Source: Butyrivibrio sp. (lineage in GTDB: Bacteria > Bacillota > Clostridia > Lachnospirales > Lachnospiraceae). From it: a stretch of DNA of 64,000 nucleotides. The notes under the pieces are model-generated. The model saw nothing but the letters and a program-made list of their open reading frames with translations. It was not told the DNA's origin and made no database searches. The DNA lies in NCBI GenBank assembly GCA_023664865.1, contig JAMPEU010000006.1, forward strand, positions 1 through 64,000, given 5' to 3'. Shown here one piece after another: positions 28,120 to 37,407 of this stretch. Numbering within the stretch: position 1 is the stretch's first letter; each line of letters starts with the position of its first letter. Both the position numbers and the translations under genes were made by a program.

Positions 28120-28182
28120 ATTAAAATCAAAAAAACGCCTTTGAAAAATGGTTATTATATGATAAAATTACAACTAGATTTT
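28120..28182 (+). promoter_or_regulatory. Promoter block, copy 2 of a duplicated sequence
   Basis: TTGAAA (28141-28146) and TAAAAT (28163-28168) are 16 bases apart. The block matches copy 1 at 24051 closely, including the shared TTACAACTAGATTT just after the -10. Confidence 0.65.
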
Positions 28183-28341
28183 AAGGAGTAGGTAAGTAGT
28201 GCATGCAAATAAAGTGCTGAAACTGTATGGGTACGTAAAGTGAAAAATTATAATTATGATTATTACAGAGCGCTTTAATGTGGAGCAGTTTATAGAAAAG
28301 ACAGCGAACTTTTCGTGCCAAAGGCAAGGTGTGAAGGATTA

Positions 28342-28370
28342 TTGCATGTGAATTATTATTATAGTATAAT
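28342..28370 (+). promoter_or_regulatory. Consensus-like promoter upstream of the GT gene
   Basis: TTGCAT and TATAAT are separated by 17 bases, giving a predicted leader of about 215 bases ahead of ATG 28593. Confidence 0.5.
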
Positions 28371-28592
28371 ATAAAAATAGATATCTGTTGAATATAATAA
28401 TTTGTATTTCTAATATTTATGCAAAATATGAGCATTTTTAAAAAGCAGGGCACACCTCATATTTACAAGATTAAGCCCCAGATAAAAAGAATTAGATGCC
28501 GCTACTAAAACTCAAGTGGTCAGTTATACTTGTTTTTAGGCTATTAGTGTAAAATTAGGCAGTATTTTGGTACGAAAATAAGGTGATACAAG

Positions 28593-29714
28593 ATGAAAGC
28601 GTTATTTGTTTTGCATGAAAGCAAGTTCATATATGGGGCAAACCGTAGTATTTCGGAGTTGTTAAAAGCTGTAGATTATGATTTTGATATTTTAATCTGC
28701 GAAAGTTTTACAGTAAAGGTTGATGAAGCTGAAATCAGAAATTTATGTGGAAAGCATTTGCAGAAAATATATATTTGCTGGTTGCCGCGATATCGGGTTT
28801 ATCATTATGATAGGTTAGGAGTTATACAGGAGCTTTCCCATATTGTTAATAACGCAATGGCATGGTTATTTGCTAAAAAAAGAAAGAAGATTATTAAACA
28901 GGGGAATTATGATTATGTACATTTAAATTCAGTGGTGCTGTTTCCTGTTTTAGATAATTCCGCAGCTTATATCATGCATGTTAGGGAAATAACCAACCCG
29001 GATTATTATAATATAAAAAACTTTATTAAAAAAATGCAAAAAGCAAGCGGCGTTATTTGTATAGATGAAGTAACAAAAAAAGCGCTGGAACAGATTATGC
29101 CTGATTTGAAGAACCTTGTGTTGAATAATCCTTTTAATATGTTAGGACTTGCGGAAACGAATTATGAGGAAAGTTTACAGCAATATGGGCTTAGTGCAGA
29201 TAATACAATCTTCGCGTTGATCGGACGGGTAACAGAGGGCAAAGGGGCGAAACTTGTTATAGGGGCTTTTATGCGGCAGCAGAATGATAAGAGCCGCCTT
29301 TTGATAGTGGGTAATGCAAACCATGCTTATGGCAAAGAATGTCAGGAGATGGCAAAAGAGGATAAAAGAATTATTTTCTGTGGCGAGTTGAAAGATACAA
29401 GAGGGATATACCGTATTAGTGATTATATTATCAGGGGAGATGCGGACATTGGCATTGGAAGGACTATGTATGAAGGCCTCTATGCCGGAGCGGGTATTAT
29501 TATTCCCGGAAGCATAGAAAATTTACAATTTTTCCCTGAAAAAGAGAGATTTAAAGAAAAGATATTTTTCTATCCACTAAGCAATGAGATGGAATTATGC
29601 CACATCATAGAAAAGCAGTCACAGGTCAAGCAGACGGATAGACAACTATACAGCAATGTTGAAGAGTATATAAAGAAATATAAAAAATATATTAATGAAG
29701 TAATAGGGAACTGA
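28593..29714 (+). CDS. GT-B glycosyltransferase (GT4-like)
   Basis: The 373-residue protein has a GT-B layout. The N-terminal Rossmann domain has LFVLHESKFIYGANRS and YDYVHLNSVVLFP. The C-terminal domain has FALIGRVTEGKGAKLVIGAF and the acidic RTMYEGLYAGAGIIIPG in the donor site. AAGGTGA precedes ATG 28593. It begins a co-directional run with the dehydrogenase that follows 10 bp later. Acceptor and donor are unknown. Confidence 0.85.
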   Translation: MKALFVLHESKFIYGANRSISELLKAVDYDFDILICESFTVKVDEAEIRNLCGKHLQKIYICWLPRYRVYHYDRLGVIQELSHIVNNAMAWLFAKKRKKIIKQGNYDYVHLNSVVLFPVLDNSAAYIMHVREITNPDYYNIKNFIKKMQKASGVICIDEVTKKALEQIMPDLKNLVLNNPFNMLGLAETNYEESLQQYGLSADNTIFALIGRVTEGKGAKLVIGAFMRQQNDKSRLLIVGNANHAYGKECQEMAKEDKRIIFCGELKDTRGIYRISDYIIRGDADIGIGRTMYEGLYAGAGIIIPGSIENLQFFPEKERFKEKIFFYPLSNEMELCHIIEKQSQVKQTDRQLYSNVEEYIKKYKKYINEVIGN

Positions 29715-29724
29715 GGAAGAGAGT

Positions 29725-30798
29725 ATGAAATATGCGCTAATAGGATGTGGCAGAATATCACCAAATCATTTTGCCGCGGCAAAAGCAAATAATCTTGAAA
29801 TAGTAGCAATATGTGATCTAGTGCCTGTCAATATGCAGGATAAAATATTAAAATTTGATTTGGGTGATACGGTAAAACAATATACAAAGTTTGAGGAAAT
29901 GCTTGAAAAAGAACGCCCCGAATTGGTGGCGATTGCAACAGAAAGTGGAAGGCATGCGGAAATTGCGCTTACATGCATGGATTATGGTTGCAATTTAATC
30001 ATAGAAAAACCAATTGCGCTGTCCATAGAAGACGCAGATAAGATTATTGAGAAAGCCAAACGTTTACATTTAAAGGTATGTGCAAACCATCAAAATCGTT
30101 TCAATAAATCAATTCAAAAAATTCGTGAAGCAGTTGAAAAGAAACGTTTTGGAAGAATGTTTTATGGAACAGCACATGTAAGATGGTGTCGAGATAGGGA
30201 ATATTATGACAGGGCAAGCTGGCGTGGCACATGGGAGCAGGATGGCGGCGCGTTGATGAATCAGTGTATCCATAACATAGATTTGCTTCGCTGGATGATG
30301 GGTGATGAAGTGGAGGAAGTGATTGGTATGACAGATCGTCTGCACCATCCCTATATTGAGGCGGAAGATTTAGGCATTGCGCTCATAAAATTTAGAAACG
30401 GAGCTTATGGCATTATAGAGGGAACAACAGATATTTATCCCCAAAATTTGGAAGAAACTCTGTATTTATTTGGTGAAAAGGGAACTGTAAAAGCAGGCGG
30501 AGTATCTGTGAACGTTATCGAGGAGTGGAGGTTTTCTGACATGCTGGATAATCCGGAAGACGTGAAGAGACAGTTTCACGAAAACCCGCCGAATGTATAT
30601 GGGTATGGACATACGCCGTTGTATGCAGATGTAATTGATGCTATCCAAAATGACAGGAAACCTTACGTGGATGCTGAGGCGGGAAAGAGGGCGTTGGAGT
30701 TGGTGTTGGCGATATATCAATCTGCGGCTACGAGAGAGCGTGTAAGATTTCCGTTAGAGAAGTGTGCAACGATTGATTTTCAAGGGAGATTTCAATGA
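29725..30798 (+). CDS. Gfo/Idh/MocA-family NAD-dependent sugar dehydrogenase (WlbA/WbpB-like)
   Basis: The protein has 357 residues. The N-terminal Rossmann domain starts YALIGCGRISPNH and holds the EKP motif (IIEKPIALS, near 95). The C-terminal domain has DGGALMNQCIHNIDLLRWMMG, typical of the WlbA/WbpB group that oxidises UDP-GlcNAcA at C3 for 2,3-diamino sugar acids. With the DegT aminotransferase and acyltransferases nearby it would form a UDP-diacetamido-uronate route. The substrate is inferred from similarity and context. It overlaps the next gene by four bases. Confidence 0.85.
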   Translation: MKYALIGCGRISPNHFAAAKANNLEIVAICDLVPVNMQDKILKFDLGDTVKQYTKFEEMLEKERPELVAIATESGRHAEIALTCMDYGCNLIIEKPIALSIEDADKIIEKAKRLHLKVCANHQNRFNKSIQKIREAVEKKRFGRMFYGTAHVRWCRDREYYDRASWRGTWEQDGGALMNQCIHNIDLLRWMMGDEVEEVIGMTDRLHHPYIEAEDLGIALIKFRNGAYGIIEGTTDIYPQNLEETLYLFGEKGTVKAGGVSVNVIEEWRFSDMLDNPEDVKRQFHENPPNVYGYGHTPLYADVIDAIQNDRKPYVDAEAGKRALELVLAIYQSAATRERVRFPLEKCATIDFQGRFQ

Positions 30799-31531
30799 GG
30801 GATATTGTGAATTACTCAGAAAAATACGCTGAACATAGCTTTGAAGAATATAAAGTTTTCTATCGAAGAAGAAAGATACTAGAGATTATTGACAAAGTTC
30901 ACCCTAGAAGTATCCTTGAAATTGGATGTGGAAGCGAACCGTTATTTTTATATGTAAATAACGTGGATTTTACTGTTGTAGAAGCATCACCAAACTTTTA
31001 TGAAAATGCAGTAAAATTAGCAAAGGATAGGAATGAAACCATTACTATCATAAATGGCTTTTTTGAAGAAGTTGCATCAAAGTTATCTAATCAATACGAT
31101 ATGATTATATGTGCATCTCTGCTTCATGAAGTTGAGCAGCCAAGTGAACTATTAGGTGCGATTGTGGGAGCGTGTAATGAAAATACTATTGTAAATATCA
31201 TAGTGCCTAATGCTAATTCTATGCACCGCTTATTGGGAAAAGAGATGGGTATATTGGCGGATGTGCATGATATGACTCGTAATAATAAGGATTTTCAACA
31301 AAATAGTGTTTTTGACAAAAAAACTTTAAATAAGATAGTAATGGAAAGTGGAATGGAAATTTTGGATCGGGGGGGACATTTGTAAAGCCTTTTTCGCACA
31401 AACAGATGTATGAAATGATGGAGTCAGGAATACTGAGCAATGAAGTGTTAGATGGTCTATATATATTGGGAGAGAATGAGATGGCTGAGTTTGCCAGTGA
31501 GATATATGTTAACTGTAGGGTAAAACGGTGA
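30795..31531 (+). CDS. Class I SAM methyltransferase, phase-OFF at a G7 tract
   Basis: Residues 1-193 form a SAM methyltransferase (ILEIGCGSEPLFLYV as motif I near 35; ICASLLHEVEQP near 108). After a seven-G tract (31369-31375) translation ends four codons later at TAA 31383-31385. With one added G (eight) the frame continues for another 50 codons (GGTFVKPFSHKQMYEMMESG onwards) to TGA 31529-31531, which overlaps the next start as in a coupled operon. The product is therefore truncated by about 50 residues in this sequence and repairable by a one-base slip. Confidence 0.87.
31369..31375 (+). repeat. Poly-G tract G7 (OFF state) in a methyltransferase gene
   Basis: Seven Gs near codon 193 lead to an early stop. 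Eight Gs restore the conserved C-terminus. Confidence 0.92.
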
Positions 31532-32511
31532 AGCGTATGATGAACAAGGAGAAATATAAACAATTTTGTGAAAGCGTATATGTACCAATTTATTCTAAGC
31601 CATGGTGGCTGGACGCTGTATGTCAATCATCTAATTGGGATGTTTGGCTATATGAAAAGGGGGGCGATATTCTTGCCGCCATGCCGTATTACATGGAGAT
31701 GAGAGGGCAATATCAATATATTACAAAGGCACCATTAACACAGAATAATGGTATTATTTTCAAATTTTATAAAGAGAGTAAAAGGGAAACAAAGGCAAAA
31801 TTTCAGGAACATGTAATAGATGCGGTAAATGAATTTATTGAATCATTGGCATTAGATGTTTATGAGCAACAATATCATTACAGCTTTGATAATTGGCTTC
31901 CATTTTATTGGAATCAATATACGGCGATGATAAGATACACATATGTACTGGAAGATACTTCTGATTTGGATATGTTGTGGGATGGAATATCGTCTAGTTA
32001 CAGAAATATTATCAGGAAGGGATATAAAATTGCAAAAGTATGTGAGGGGCATGATGCAGATGAATTTTGGGAACTGCATAAAAAGGTATTTAATAAACAG
32101 CAATTAGAGTGTCCTTTTTCATATGATTTATGGATACGTTTATATAAAGCATGCAAAGAGAATAACTGCGCAAAAATATTATATGCTAAAGATAGCAATG
32201 GTTGTACTTTGAGTATTATTTTTTTGATTTGGGATGAACAGTCCGTATACCATTTATTAGGTGGAAGTATGCCGGAATATCAGAATATGCAGACATATGA
32301 TATGCTGATATGGGAAGGTATAAAATTTGCATCAAAGATGGGACTGAAATATGATTTTGAAGGTTCTGTTATTAAGCGAATATCCAAATCTATGCGTCAG
32401 TTTGGAGGAAAACCCATGCCATATTTTAGAATACGGAAAGTTTTTAATCCGGAAATAATACGCGAAGAAGCAGAAAGGCAGATATTATTGTTGGAAAAAG
32501 GTGATTCATAA
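31528..32511 (+). CDS. FemAB/BioF2-like GNAT acyltransferase
   Basis: The 327-residue protein has a duplicated GNAT-like layout. An N-terminal part (PWWLDAVCQSSNWDVWLYE) resembles FemAB aminoacyl transferases, and a second part has SSSYRNIIRKGYKI, LHKKVFNKQQ and the closing LKYDFEGSVIKRISKSMRQFG. It likely attaches an acyl or aminoacyl group to an amino sugar. GTG 31528 overlaps the intended methyltransferase stop by four bases. An in-frame G6 run lies at 31659-31664 (EKGGD). Confidence 0.8.
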   Translation: MKRMMNKEKYKQFCESVYVPIYSKPWWLDAVCQSSNWDVWLYEKGGDILAAMPYYMEMRGQYQYITKAPLTQNNGIIFKFYKESKRETKAKFQEHVIDAVNEFIESLALDVYEQQYHYSFDNWLPFYWNQYTAMIRYTYVLEDTSDLDMLWDGISSSYRNIIRKGYKIAKVCEGHDADEFWELHKKVFNKQQLECPFSYDLWIRLYKACKENNCAKILYAKDSNGCTLSIIFLIWDEQSVYHLLGGSMPEYQNMQTYDMLIWEGIKFASKMGLKYDFEGSVIKRISKSMRQFGGKPMPYFRIRKVFNPEIIREEAERQILLLEKGDS

Positions 32512-32539
32512 TAACATTAATGCTTTCAGAGGATTTAAA

Positions 32540-33664
32540 ATGGAATTTCGAGATTTAAAGACACAGTATTTACAACATAAAGATGCAATAGATTCTGCTA
32601 TACAAAATGTACTGTTAAGAGGACAGTTTATTGGCGGGCAGCCGGTTGAAGAACTGGAAGAGAAATTGGCTGACTATGTTGGAGTTAAACATTGTATTAC
32701 CTGCGCCAATGGAACCGACACCCTACAACTTGCATTGATGGCTTGGGGTATAGGCGAAGGCGACGCTGTTTTTGTCCCTGACTTTACTTTTTTTTCAACT
32801 GCGGAAGTAGTACCATGGGTTAATGCTGTACCTATCTTTGTAGATGTTGATGAAGACACTTTTAATTTGTCTGCTGAGTCATTAGAGATTGCAGTTAAGA
32901 ATGTTTTGCAAGAGGGGAAATTAATGCCTAAGGCGGTAATTGCGGTAGATTTATTTGGACAGCCCGCAGATTTCCCGGCAATTAGAAAGATTACGGATAA
33001 ATATCATTTGTTGCTTTTGGAAGATGCAGCGCAGGGATTTGGCGGTAAAATAGGTGAGAAACGAGCATGTAGTTTCGGAGATATTGCAACAACATCCTTC
33101 TTTCCGGCGAAACCGTTGGGCTGTTATGGCGACGGGGGTGCCGTATTTACAAATAATGATGAATGGGCAGAGTTGATTCGTTCTTATAAGGTGCATGGAA
33201 AAGGCGCGGATAAATATGATAATGTACGAATTGGAATGAATTCAAGATTAGATACGCTGCAGGCGGCAGTGCTGATTGAGAAGTTGAAATTTTTTGATGA
33301 GGAATTGGTTAGATGTAATGAGATAGCAAATGAATACTATAATAGGTTAAGGCATGAGTTTCATATTCCTGTAATTTTATCAGGCATGACTTCGGCATGG
33401 GCACAATATACCATATGTTTTGAAAACATAGAACAGCGTATAAAGAGTATAAATGTACTGAAGGAAAGGCATATACCAACAGCAATTTATTATAAAAAAG
33501 CATTACATTTACAAGAAGCATTTAATAGTATTGGTGTGAAAGAAGCAAATTGTACTGTAGCTGTAAAACTGAGTGAAGTATGTTTATCTTTGCCAATGCA
33601 CGCATATTTGGATGAAAACGATATTGCTTTAGTCAGTGATGCTTTAATAGGTTCATTATACTAA
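32540..33664 (+). CDS. DegT/DnrJ/EryC1-family PLP-dependent sugar aminotransferase (WbpE/WlbC-like)
   Basis: The 374-residue aminotransferase shows GGQPVEELEEKLADYVGVKH, CANGTDTLQLAL, LLLEDAAQGFGG and the PLP lysine in SFFPAKPLGCYGDGG. The closest recognisable relatives are WbpE/WlbC enzymes that aminate a 3-keto sugar, fitting the WlbA-like dehydrogenase 1.7 kb upstream. ATG 32540 follows AGAGGA; an earlier in-frame start would overlap the preceding gene. Confidence 0.9.
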   Translation: MEFRDLKTQYLQHKDAIDSAIQNVLLRGQFIGGQPVEELEEKLADYVGVKHCITCANGTDTLQLALMAWGIGEGDAVFVPDFTFFSTAEVVPWVNAVPIFVDVDEDTFNLSAESLEIAVKNVLQEGKLMPKAVIAVDLFGQPADFPAIRKITDKYHLLLLEDAAQGFGGKIGEKRACSFGDIATTSFFPAKPLGCYGDGGAVFTNNDEWAELIRSYKVHGKGADKYDNVRIGMNSRLDTLQAAVLIEKLKFFDEELVRCNEIANEYYNRLRHEFHIPVILSGMTSAWAQYTICFENIEQRIKSINVLKERHIPTAIYYKKALHLQEAFNSIGVKEANCTVAVKLSEVCLSLPMHAYLDENDIALVSDALIGSLY

Positions 33665-33702
33665 AATATATTAATAAGAATGGGTGTTGGAGATAATGGT
33701 AG

Positions 33703-35124
33703 ATGAACAATAAGGAAATAATAGAAGCTTTTTTAGAGTTTGAAAATCATAGTAATGTATTAAATTATCATTATAAATATCAGGATATGTTAATGTGGCC
33801 TTTTGTCAGAATATATGTAATAGATGCAATTGTGAGGAGCAATATAAGCGAAGAAGCGGGCTATGTTGACAGTGCGGCGCAAAAAAAAGGAATCATTAAA
33901 CTTTTTAGTTATAAATGGATGCAGTTATTTAAGATTCAGAAGAATCCTTTATTTTGCCGAAAGCATAAAGATATTATTTTTTTTCGGTCTGCAGTAGGAA
34001 GTATTAAGGACGATACAGGAAAGTATTGTGATATAGTCCATGATGATTTCATAGCATTATATGATAATACAGCAATTATTGAAGACGCCCCATTTTTTAG
34101 ACATTTTTATCCAACTAAATATAAGGCATATGAGTCAGATTTCCTTGATATCATATGCATGTTAAATGAAAAAATTGCCCGATTAAATCGGGCGGATGAT
34201 GTTACAATTAATGAGTTTCTTAATTATTTGAGAACTGATTTACCATTTAAAATTAAGGAAGAACATTGGAGAACGCTTAGAATAATATTAGAAAGATATG
34301 CAAAAAATAATAAACTGATATATGAATATTATAAAAGATGTTTTATGAATATGCAGCCTAGGATTGTATTTGTAACACAGGGCTGTTACGGAAGTCATGC
34401 AGCTTGCAAAATAAAAGTTTTGCATGATTTAGGAATTCCGTGTGCGGAAATGCAGCATGGAGTAGTTACATTATCACACTTTGCTTATAATTTCTCTAAT
34501 GTTATTTATACAAGCAAAGAGTATTTAGAGTATATGCCGAATGTATTCCTGACATTTGGAAGATATTGGATGAATCGCGTAAGACTTCCTATTAAAATGG
34601 AAGTTTTGGGAAGTGCAAATTTCTATCGGAATAAATGTAAGATGAATGAGCAACAAGCAAAGGAAATTTTGGTATTGCCATCTGAGGATACACAGGCATG
34701 GAGAGATTTGATTGCATTTATCGGTAAAAGCTTTCCGAATAAATCAGTAATTGTTAAAATACATCCATTGTATCAAATGCAGTATAAAATTTTTGAAGAA
34801 ATAGAGAATGAGCAGAATAATGTAAAAGCGTATATTAATGGAAATATATATGATTACTTAACCCGGGCGTATGTCGTAATAGGAGATAAAACTACAGTAC
34901 TCTATGAGGCTGCGGCATTAGAGAAAATCGTTATGATTTGGAATAATGCACATAGTATGCATGCTGATTCTAATCTCGGATACCTATTTAATGATAAATA
35001 TGAATTGATTGGACTGCTAAAGGAAATATCTTTAGTGAAACATAAGTGTGCTATTGAGACAAAAGATATTTTTGTGGATGATATAAAAGAGAATTATTTA
35101 AAGTTTATTCAAAAATATTTATGA
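33703..35124 (+). CDS. GT-B fold capsule/teichoic-type glycosyltransferase
   Basis: The 473-residue protein's C-terminal half shows CAEMQHGVVTLSHFAYN (the QHG motif of KpsC/KpsS-like and CDP-glycerol transferase-like proteins), FLTFGRYWMNRV, VIVKIHPLYQ, and GDKTTVLYEAAALEK. These are hallmarks of a GT-B polymer glycosyl- or phosphotransferase. The N-terminal half is not recognised. It is cytoplasmic or peripheral. Its product could be a phosphodiester-linked or capsule-like chain; the substrate is unknown. Confidence 0.72.
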   Translation: MNNKEIIEAFLEFENHSNVLNYHYKYQDMLMWPFVRIYVIDAIVRSNISEEAGYVDSAAQKKGIIKLFSYKWMQLFKIQKNPLFCRKHKDIIFFRSAVGSIKDDTGKYCDIVHDDFIALYDNTAIIEDAPFFRHFYPTKYKAYESDFLDIICMLNEKIARLNRADDVTINEFLNYLRTDLPFKIKEEHWRTLRIILERYAKNNKLIYEYYKRCFMNMQPRIVFVTQGCYGSHAACKIKVLHDLGIPCAEMQHGVVTLSHFAYNFSNVIYTSKEYLEYMPNVFLTFGRYWMNRVRLPIKMEVLGSANFYRNKCKMNEQQAKEILVLPSEDTQAWRDLIAFIGKSFPNKSVIVKIHPLYQMQYKIFEEIENEQNNVKAYINGNIYDYLTRAYVVIGDKTTVLYEAAALEKIVMIWNNAHSMHADSNLGYLFNDKYELIGLLKEISLVKHKCAIETKDIFVDDIKENYLKFIQKYL

Positions 35125-35177
35125 ATATCTAAAGTTTTCTGACTGATAAGATGTGAAAGGAGTGTCAGGAGAATATA

Positions 35178-36290
35178 ATGGAACTTGGCAGTGAATATCA
35201 TATTGATTTTACTAATATAACGATAAAAGATAATAATATTTACTCATATTTAAAGGAATATAATGTATTTTATACAGATTATGGGCGTACAGCAATCAGG
35301 TTGCTATATCAGTATATTATGACGGAAAAATGCAGGAATGATTGTAAAATTTTAATGCCGTCATACATATGTGAATCCGTACAGAATATATTTCCAAAAG
35401 AGAAAATAGTTTTCTATGATTTACAAGAATCTTTTGAAGTAGAGGAACAGTTGCTTGTCAGTCAAATTGAGTCGGGGGATTTTGATGAGAGTATTTTTTA
35501 TTTAATGAATTATTTTGGTGGCTTGACTTCACAGAGGATATTAAAAAATCTTAGGACATTGTGTTGGGAGCATCGGATAACGGTTGTGGAAGATACAACT
35601 CATAGCATTTTTACGAAGCCTTCTACTATTGGAGATTATTGTATTGCCAGTCTGCGTAAATGGATGGCAGTGCCAGAAGGAGCTGTAATTTACAGTAAAA
35701 ATCAGCTTCCCGAAGAATGGGGTAAATTAGAACATGCTCAGGCATCGCATAAAATTGAAGCCATGGTATTAAAAAATTTATTCCTCGGGCATACAGGGGC
35801 CTATCTGGATTTAAAAGATTTAGATTTGATTAATAGGAATTACCGATATATTTTTACAAATGAAGAGGAACAAATTGAAAGCAGGGATAAGTTATATGGA
35901 ATCTCAGATGTATCTTCCTTTCTCTTAGCTTGTGGGGATGTGAATCAGATAATTGCTAAAAGAAAGAAAAATTATTATTTTCTTAAAGAAATGTTGCAGG
36001 ACAGCGGGATTGAATTATATCCATGTGCTAATATGCAGGAGCTTGACGGAGTTCCATTTGTTGCATTATTATTGTCAGATAATGGACAGAGAGATTTGCT
36101 TAAGCATAATTTATCTGAACATAAAATATACTGTGCAGTGCATTGGTCAATTAAAGACAAAGCACAATTGGATCATGTTAATGTTCAAAAATGGACAGAG
36201 CAACTTATTTCCCTGCCTATTGACCAACGGTATGGAATCGAAGAAATGGAATATCTGGCGGAAACAATTATTTCATGCTTTAGAAGGTAA
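35178..36290 (+). CDS. Divergent DegT-like PLP-dependent aminotransferase
   Basis: The 370-residue protein has an aminotransferase type I fold of DegT flavour: DYGRTAIRLLYQYI, FYLMNYFGGLTS, ITVVEDTTHSIF, and a candidate PLP lysine in ASLRKWMAVPEGA. The usual sugar-binding insertions are weak, so it may act on an atypical substrate. The FemAB-like acyltransferase follows 7 bp later, suggesting amination followed by acylation. AAGGAG precedes ATG 35178. Confidence 0.8.
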   Translation: MELGSEYHIDFTNITIKDNNIYSYLKEYNVFYTDYGRTAIRLLYQYIMTEKCRNDCKILMPSYICESVQNIFPKEKIVFYDLQESFEVEEQLLVSQIESGDFDESIFYLMNYFGGLTSQRILKNLRTLCWEHRITVVEDTTHSIFTKPSTIGDYCIASLRKWMAVPEGAVIYSKNQLPEEWGKLEHAQASHKIEAMVLKNLFLGHTGAYLDLKDLDLINRNYRYIFTNEEEQIESRDKLYGISDVSSFLLACGDVNQIIAKRKKNYYFLKEMLQDSGIELYPCANMQELDGVPFVALLLSDNGQRDLLKHNLSEHKIYCAVHWSIKDKAQLDHVNVQKWTEQLISLPIDQRYGIEEMEYLAETIISCFRR

Positions 36291-36297
36291 TGTAGTT

Positions 36298-37392
36298 ATG
36301 TCACAATCAGAAATTGTTAAATTTGAAATAATTCCTTGCAAAGATGCTAATAAATGGAATAAAATAGTAAAACAATTTCCCCACTGGGATATTTATTATT
36401 TAAATGAATATGCCCATTCTTTGGAAATACATGGGGATGGTGAGGCATATCTGGTTCATTTTTTATATATGAGTGGCAACAAAGAGTGTGAGTTGTGCTA
36501 TACTGTTATGAAAAAAGACATTGGCGGAGATGAGAGATTTTCCGGGTTGCTGGTTCAGGGACAGTGGTATGATCTGGAAACACCATATGGATATGGAGGT
36601 TTTTTGCTCCGGGGAGATTTTTCAGAAAATGTCAGAATAATATTTGAAAGTAAAATGACAGCTTATGCCAGAGAAAATATGATTATCAGTCAGTTTGTCA
36701 GGTTTTATCCGGTGTATCGGAATGATGTTCCTTACAGCCGGTTGACAAATAGTAAAGTACAGTATTTAAAAGATACTATTTATGTAGATACAACTAGCGA
36801 TGAAATTATTATGAAACAGATGGATAGTAAAAATCGGAATATGGTAAGGAAAGCAATTAAGCTGAACATTACGGTATTTCATGATAAAGGTAAATATTTG
36901 GACGAGTTTATTAAAATATATGAAGAAACAATGAAGCGCAATGGGGCTTCTTCCTATTATTATTTTGGGCGGGCATATTATGAATATTTATTAGAATATA
37001 TGCAGGATAATTTAGAAGTATTTTATTCTGTTTATGAAGATAAGATTATTGGTGCGGCAATTTTCTTTTATAATCAGGAATTTATGCACTATCATCTTTC
37101 GGGGTTGTATACGGAGTACAGGTATACGGCGGCTAGTAATTTACTGTTGTATGAAGCTGCGAGGTGGGCATGTGAAAAAGGAATCAGATTACTGCATTTA
37201 GGCGGAGGAAATGAGGCGGAGGACAGTCTATTTGGATTTAAGAAACAGTTTAATAAAAATGGCAGACTGCCTTTTTACGTAGGAAGAACAATTTTTGATG
37301 AATCCGGATACAGAAAACTTCTTGAAATGAGGAGGCAGGCGGACTGTCATTTTGATGAAAATAATTCGTTTATGATTCAGTATAGAAAATAA
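36298..37392 (+). CDS. FemAB-like GNAT acyltransferase
   Basis: The 364-residue protein matches the lipid II:glycine transferase/BioF2-type GNAT fold, with MDSKNRNMVRKAIKLNIT, FIKIYEETMKRNGASSYYYF, and IRLLHLGGGNEAEDSLFGFK near the end. It probably N-acylates (or aminoacylates) the product of the preceding aminotransferase. The start is taken at ATG 36298, after the aminotransferase stop; a longer frame from 35953 lies inside the upstream gene and is rejected. Confidence 0.82.
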   Translation: MSQSEIVKFEIIPCKDANKWNKIVKQFPHWDIYYLNEYAHSLEIHGDGEAYLVHFLYMSGNKECELCYTVMKKDIGGDERFSGLLVQGQWYDLETPYGYGGFLLRGDFSENVRIIFESKMTAYARENMIISQFVRFYPVYRNDVPYSRLTNSKVQYLKDTIYVDTTSDEIIMKQMDSKNRNMVRKAIKLNITVFHDKGKYLDEFIKIYEETMKRNGASSYYYFGRAYYEYLLEYMQDNLEVFYSVYEDKIIGAAIFFYNQEFMHYHLSGLYTEYRYTAASNLLLYEAARWACEKGIRLLHLGGGNEAEDSLFGFKKQFNKNGRLPFYVGRTIFDESGYRKLLEMRRQADCHFDENNSFMIQYRK

Positions 37393-37407
37393 GTATGGGA
37401 GATTGAA

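Larger units (their letters stand above)
28032..28592. other. 561-bp gap with two promoters and a possible leader
   Basis: No convincing gene was found. The gap holds a second copy of the duplicated promoter block, then AAGGAG and a 14-codon open frame from GTG 28199 to 28243. A second promoter (28342-28370) follows. Between it and the next gene, a hairpin pairs CTAAAA/TTTTAG and CAAGT/ACTTG near 28507-28545. The second promoter implies a leader of over 200 bases before the glycosyltransferase at 28593. Confidence 0.5.

Noticed and set aside
35953..36297. A longer N-terminus for the second FemAB-like protein
   Set aside because: The extension lies entirely within the aminotransferase gene in another frame and lacks family similarity; ATG 36298 is the sensible start.
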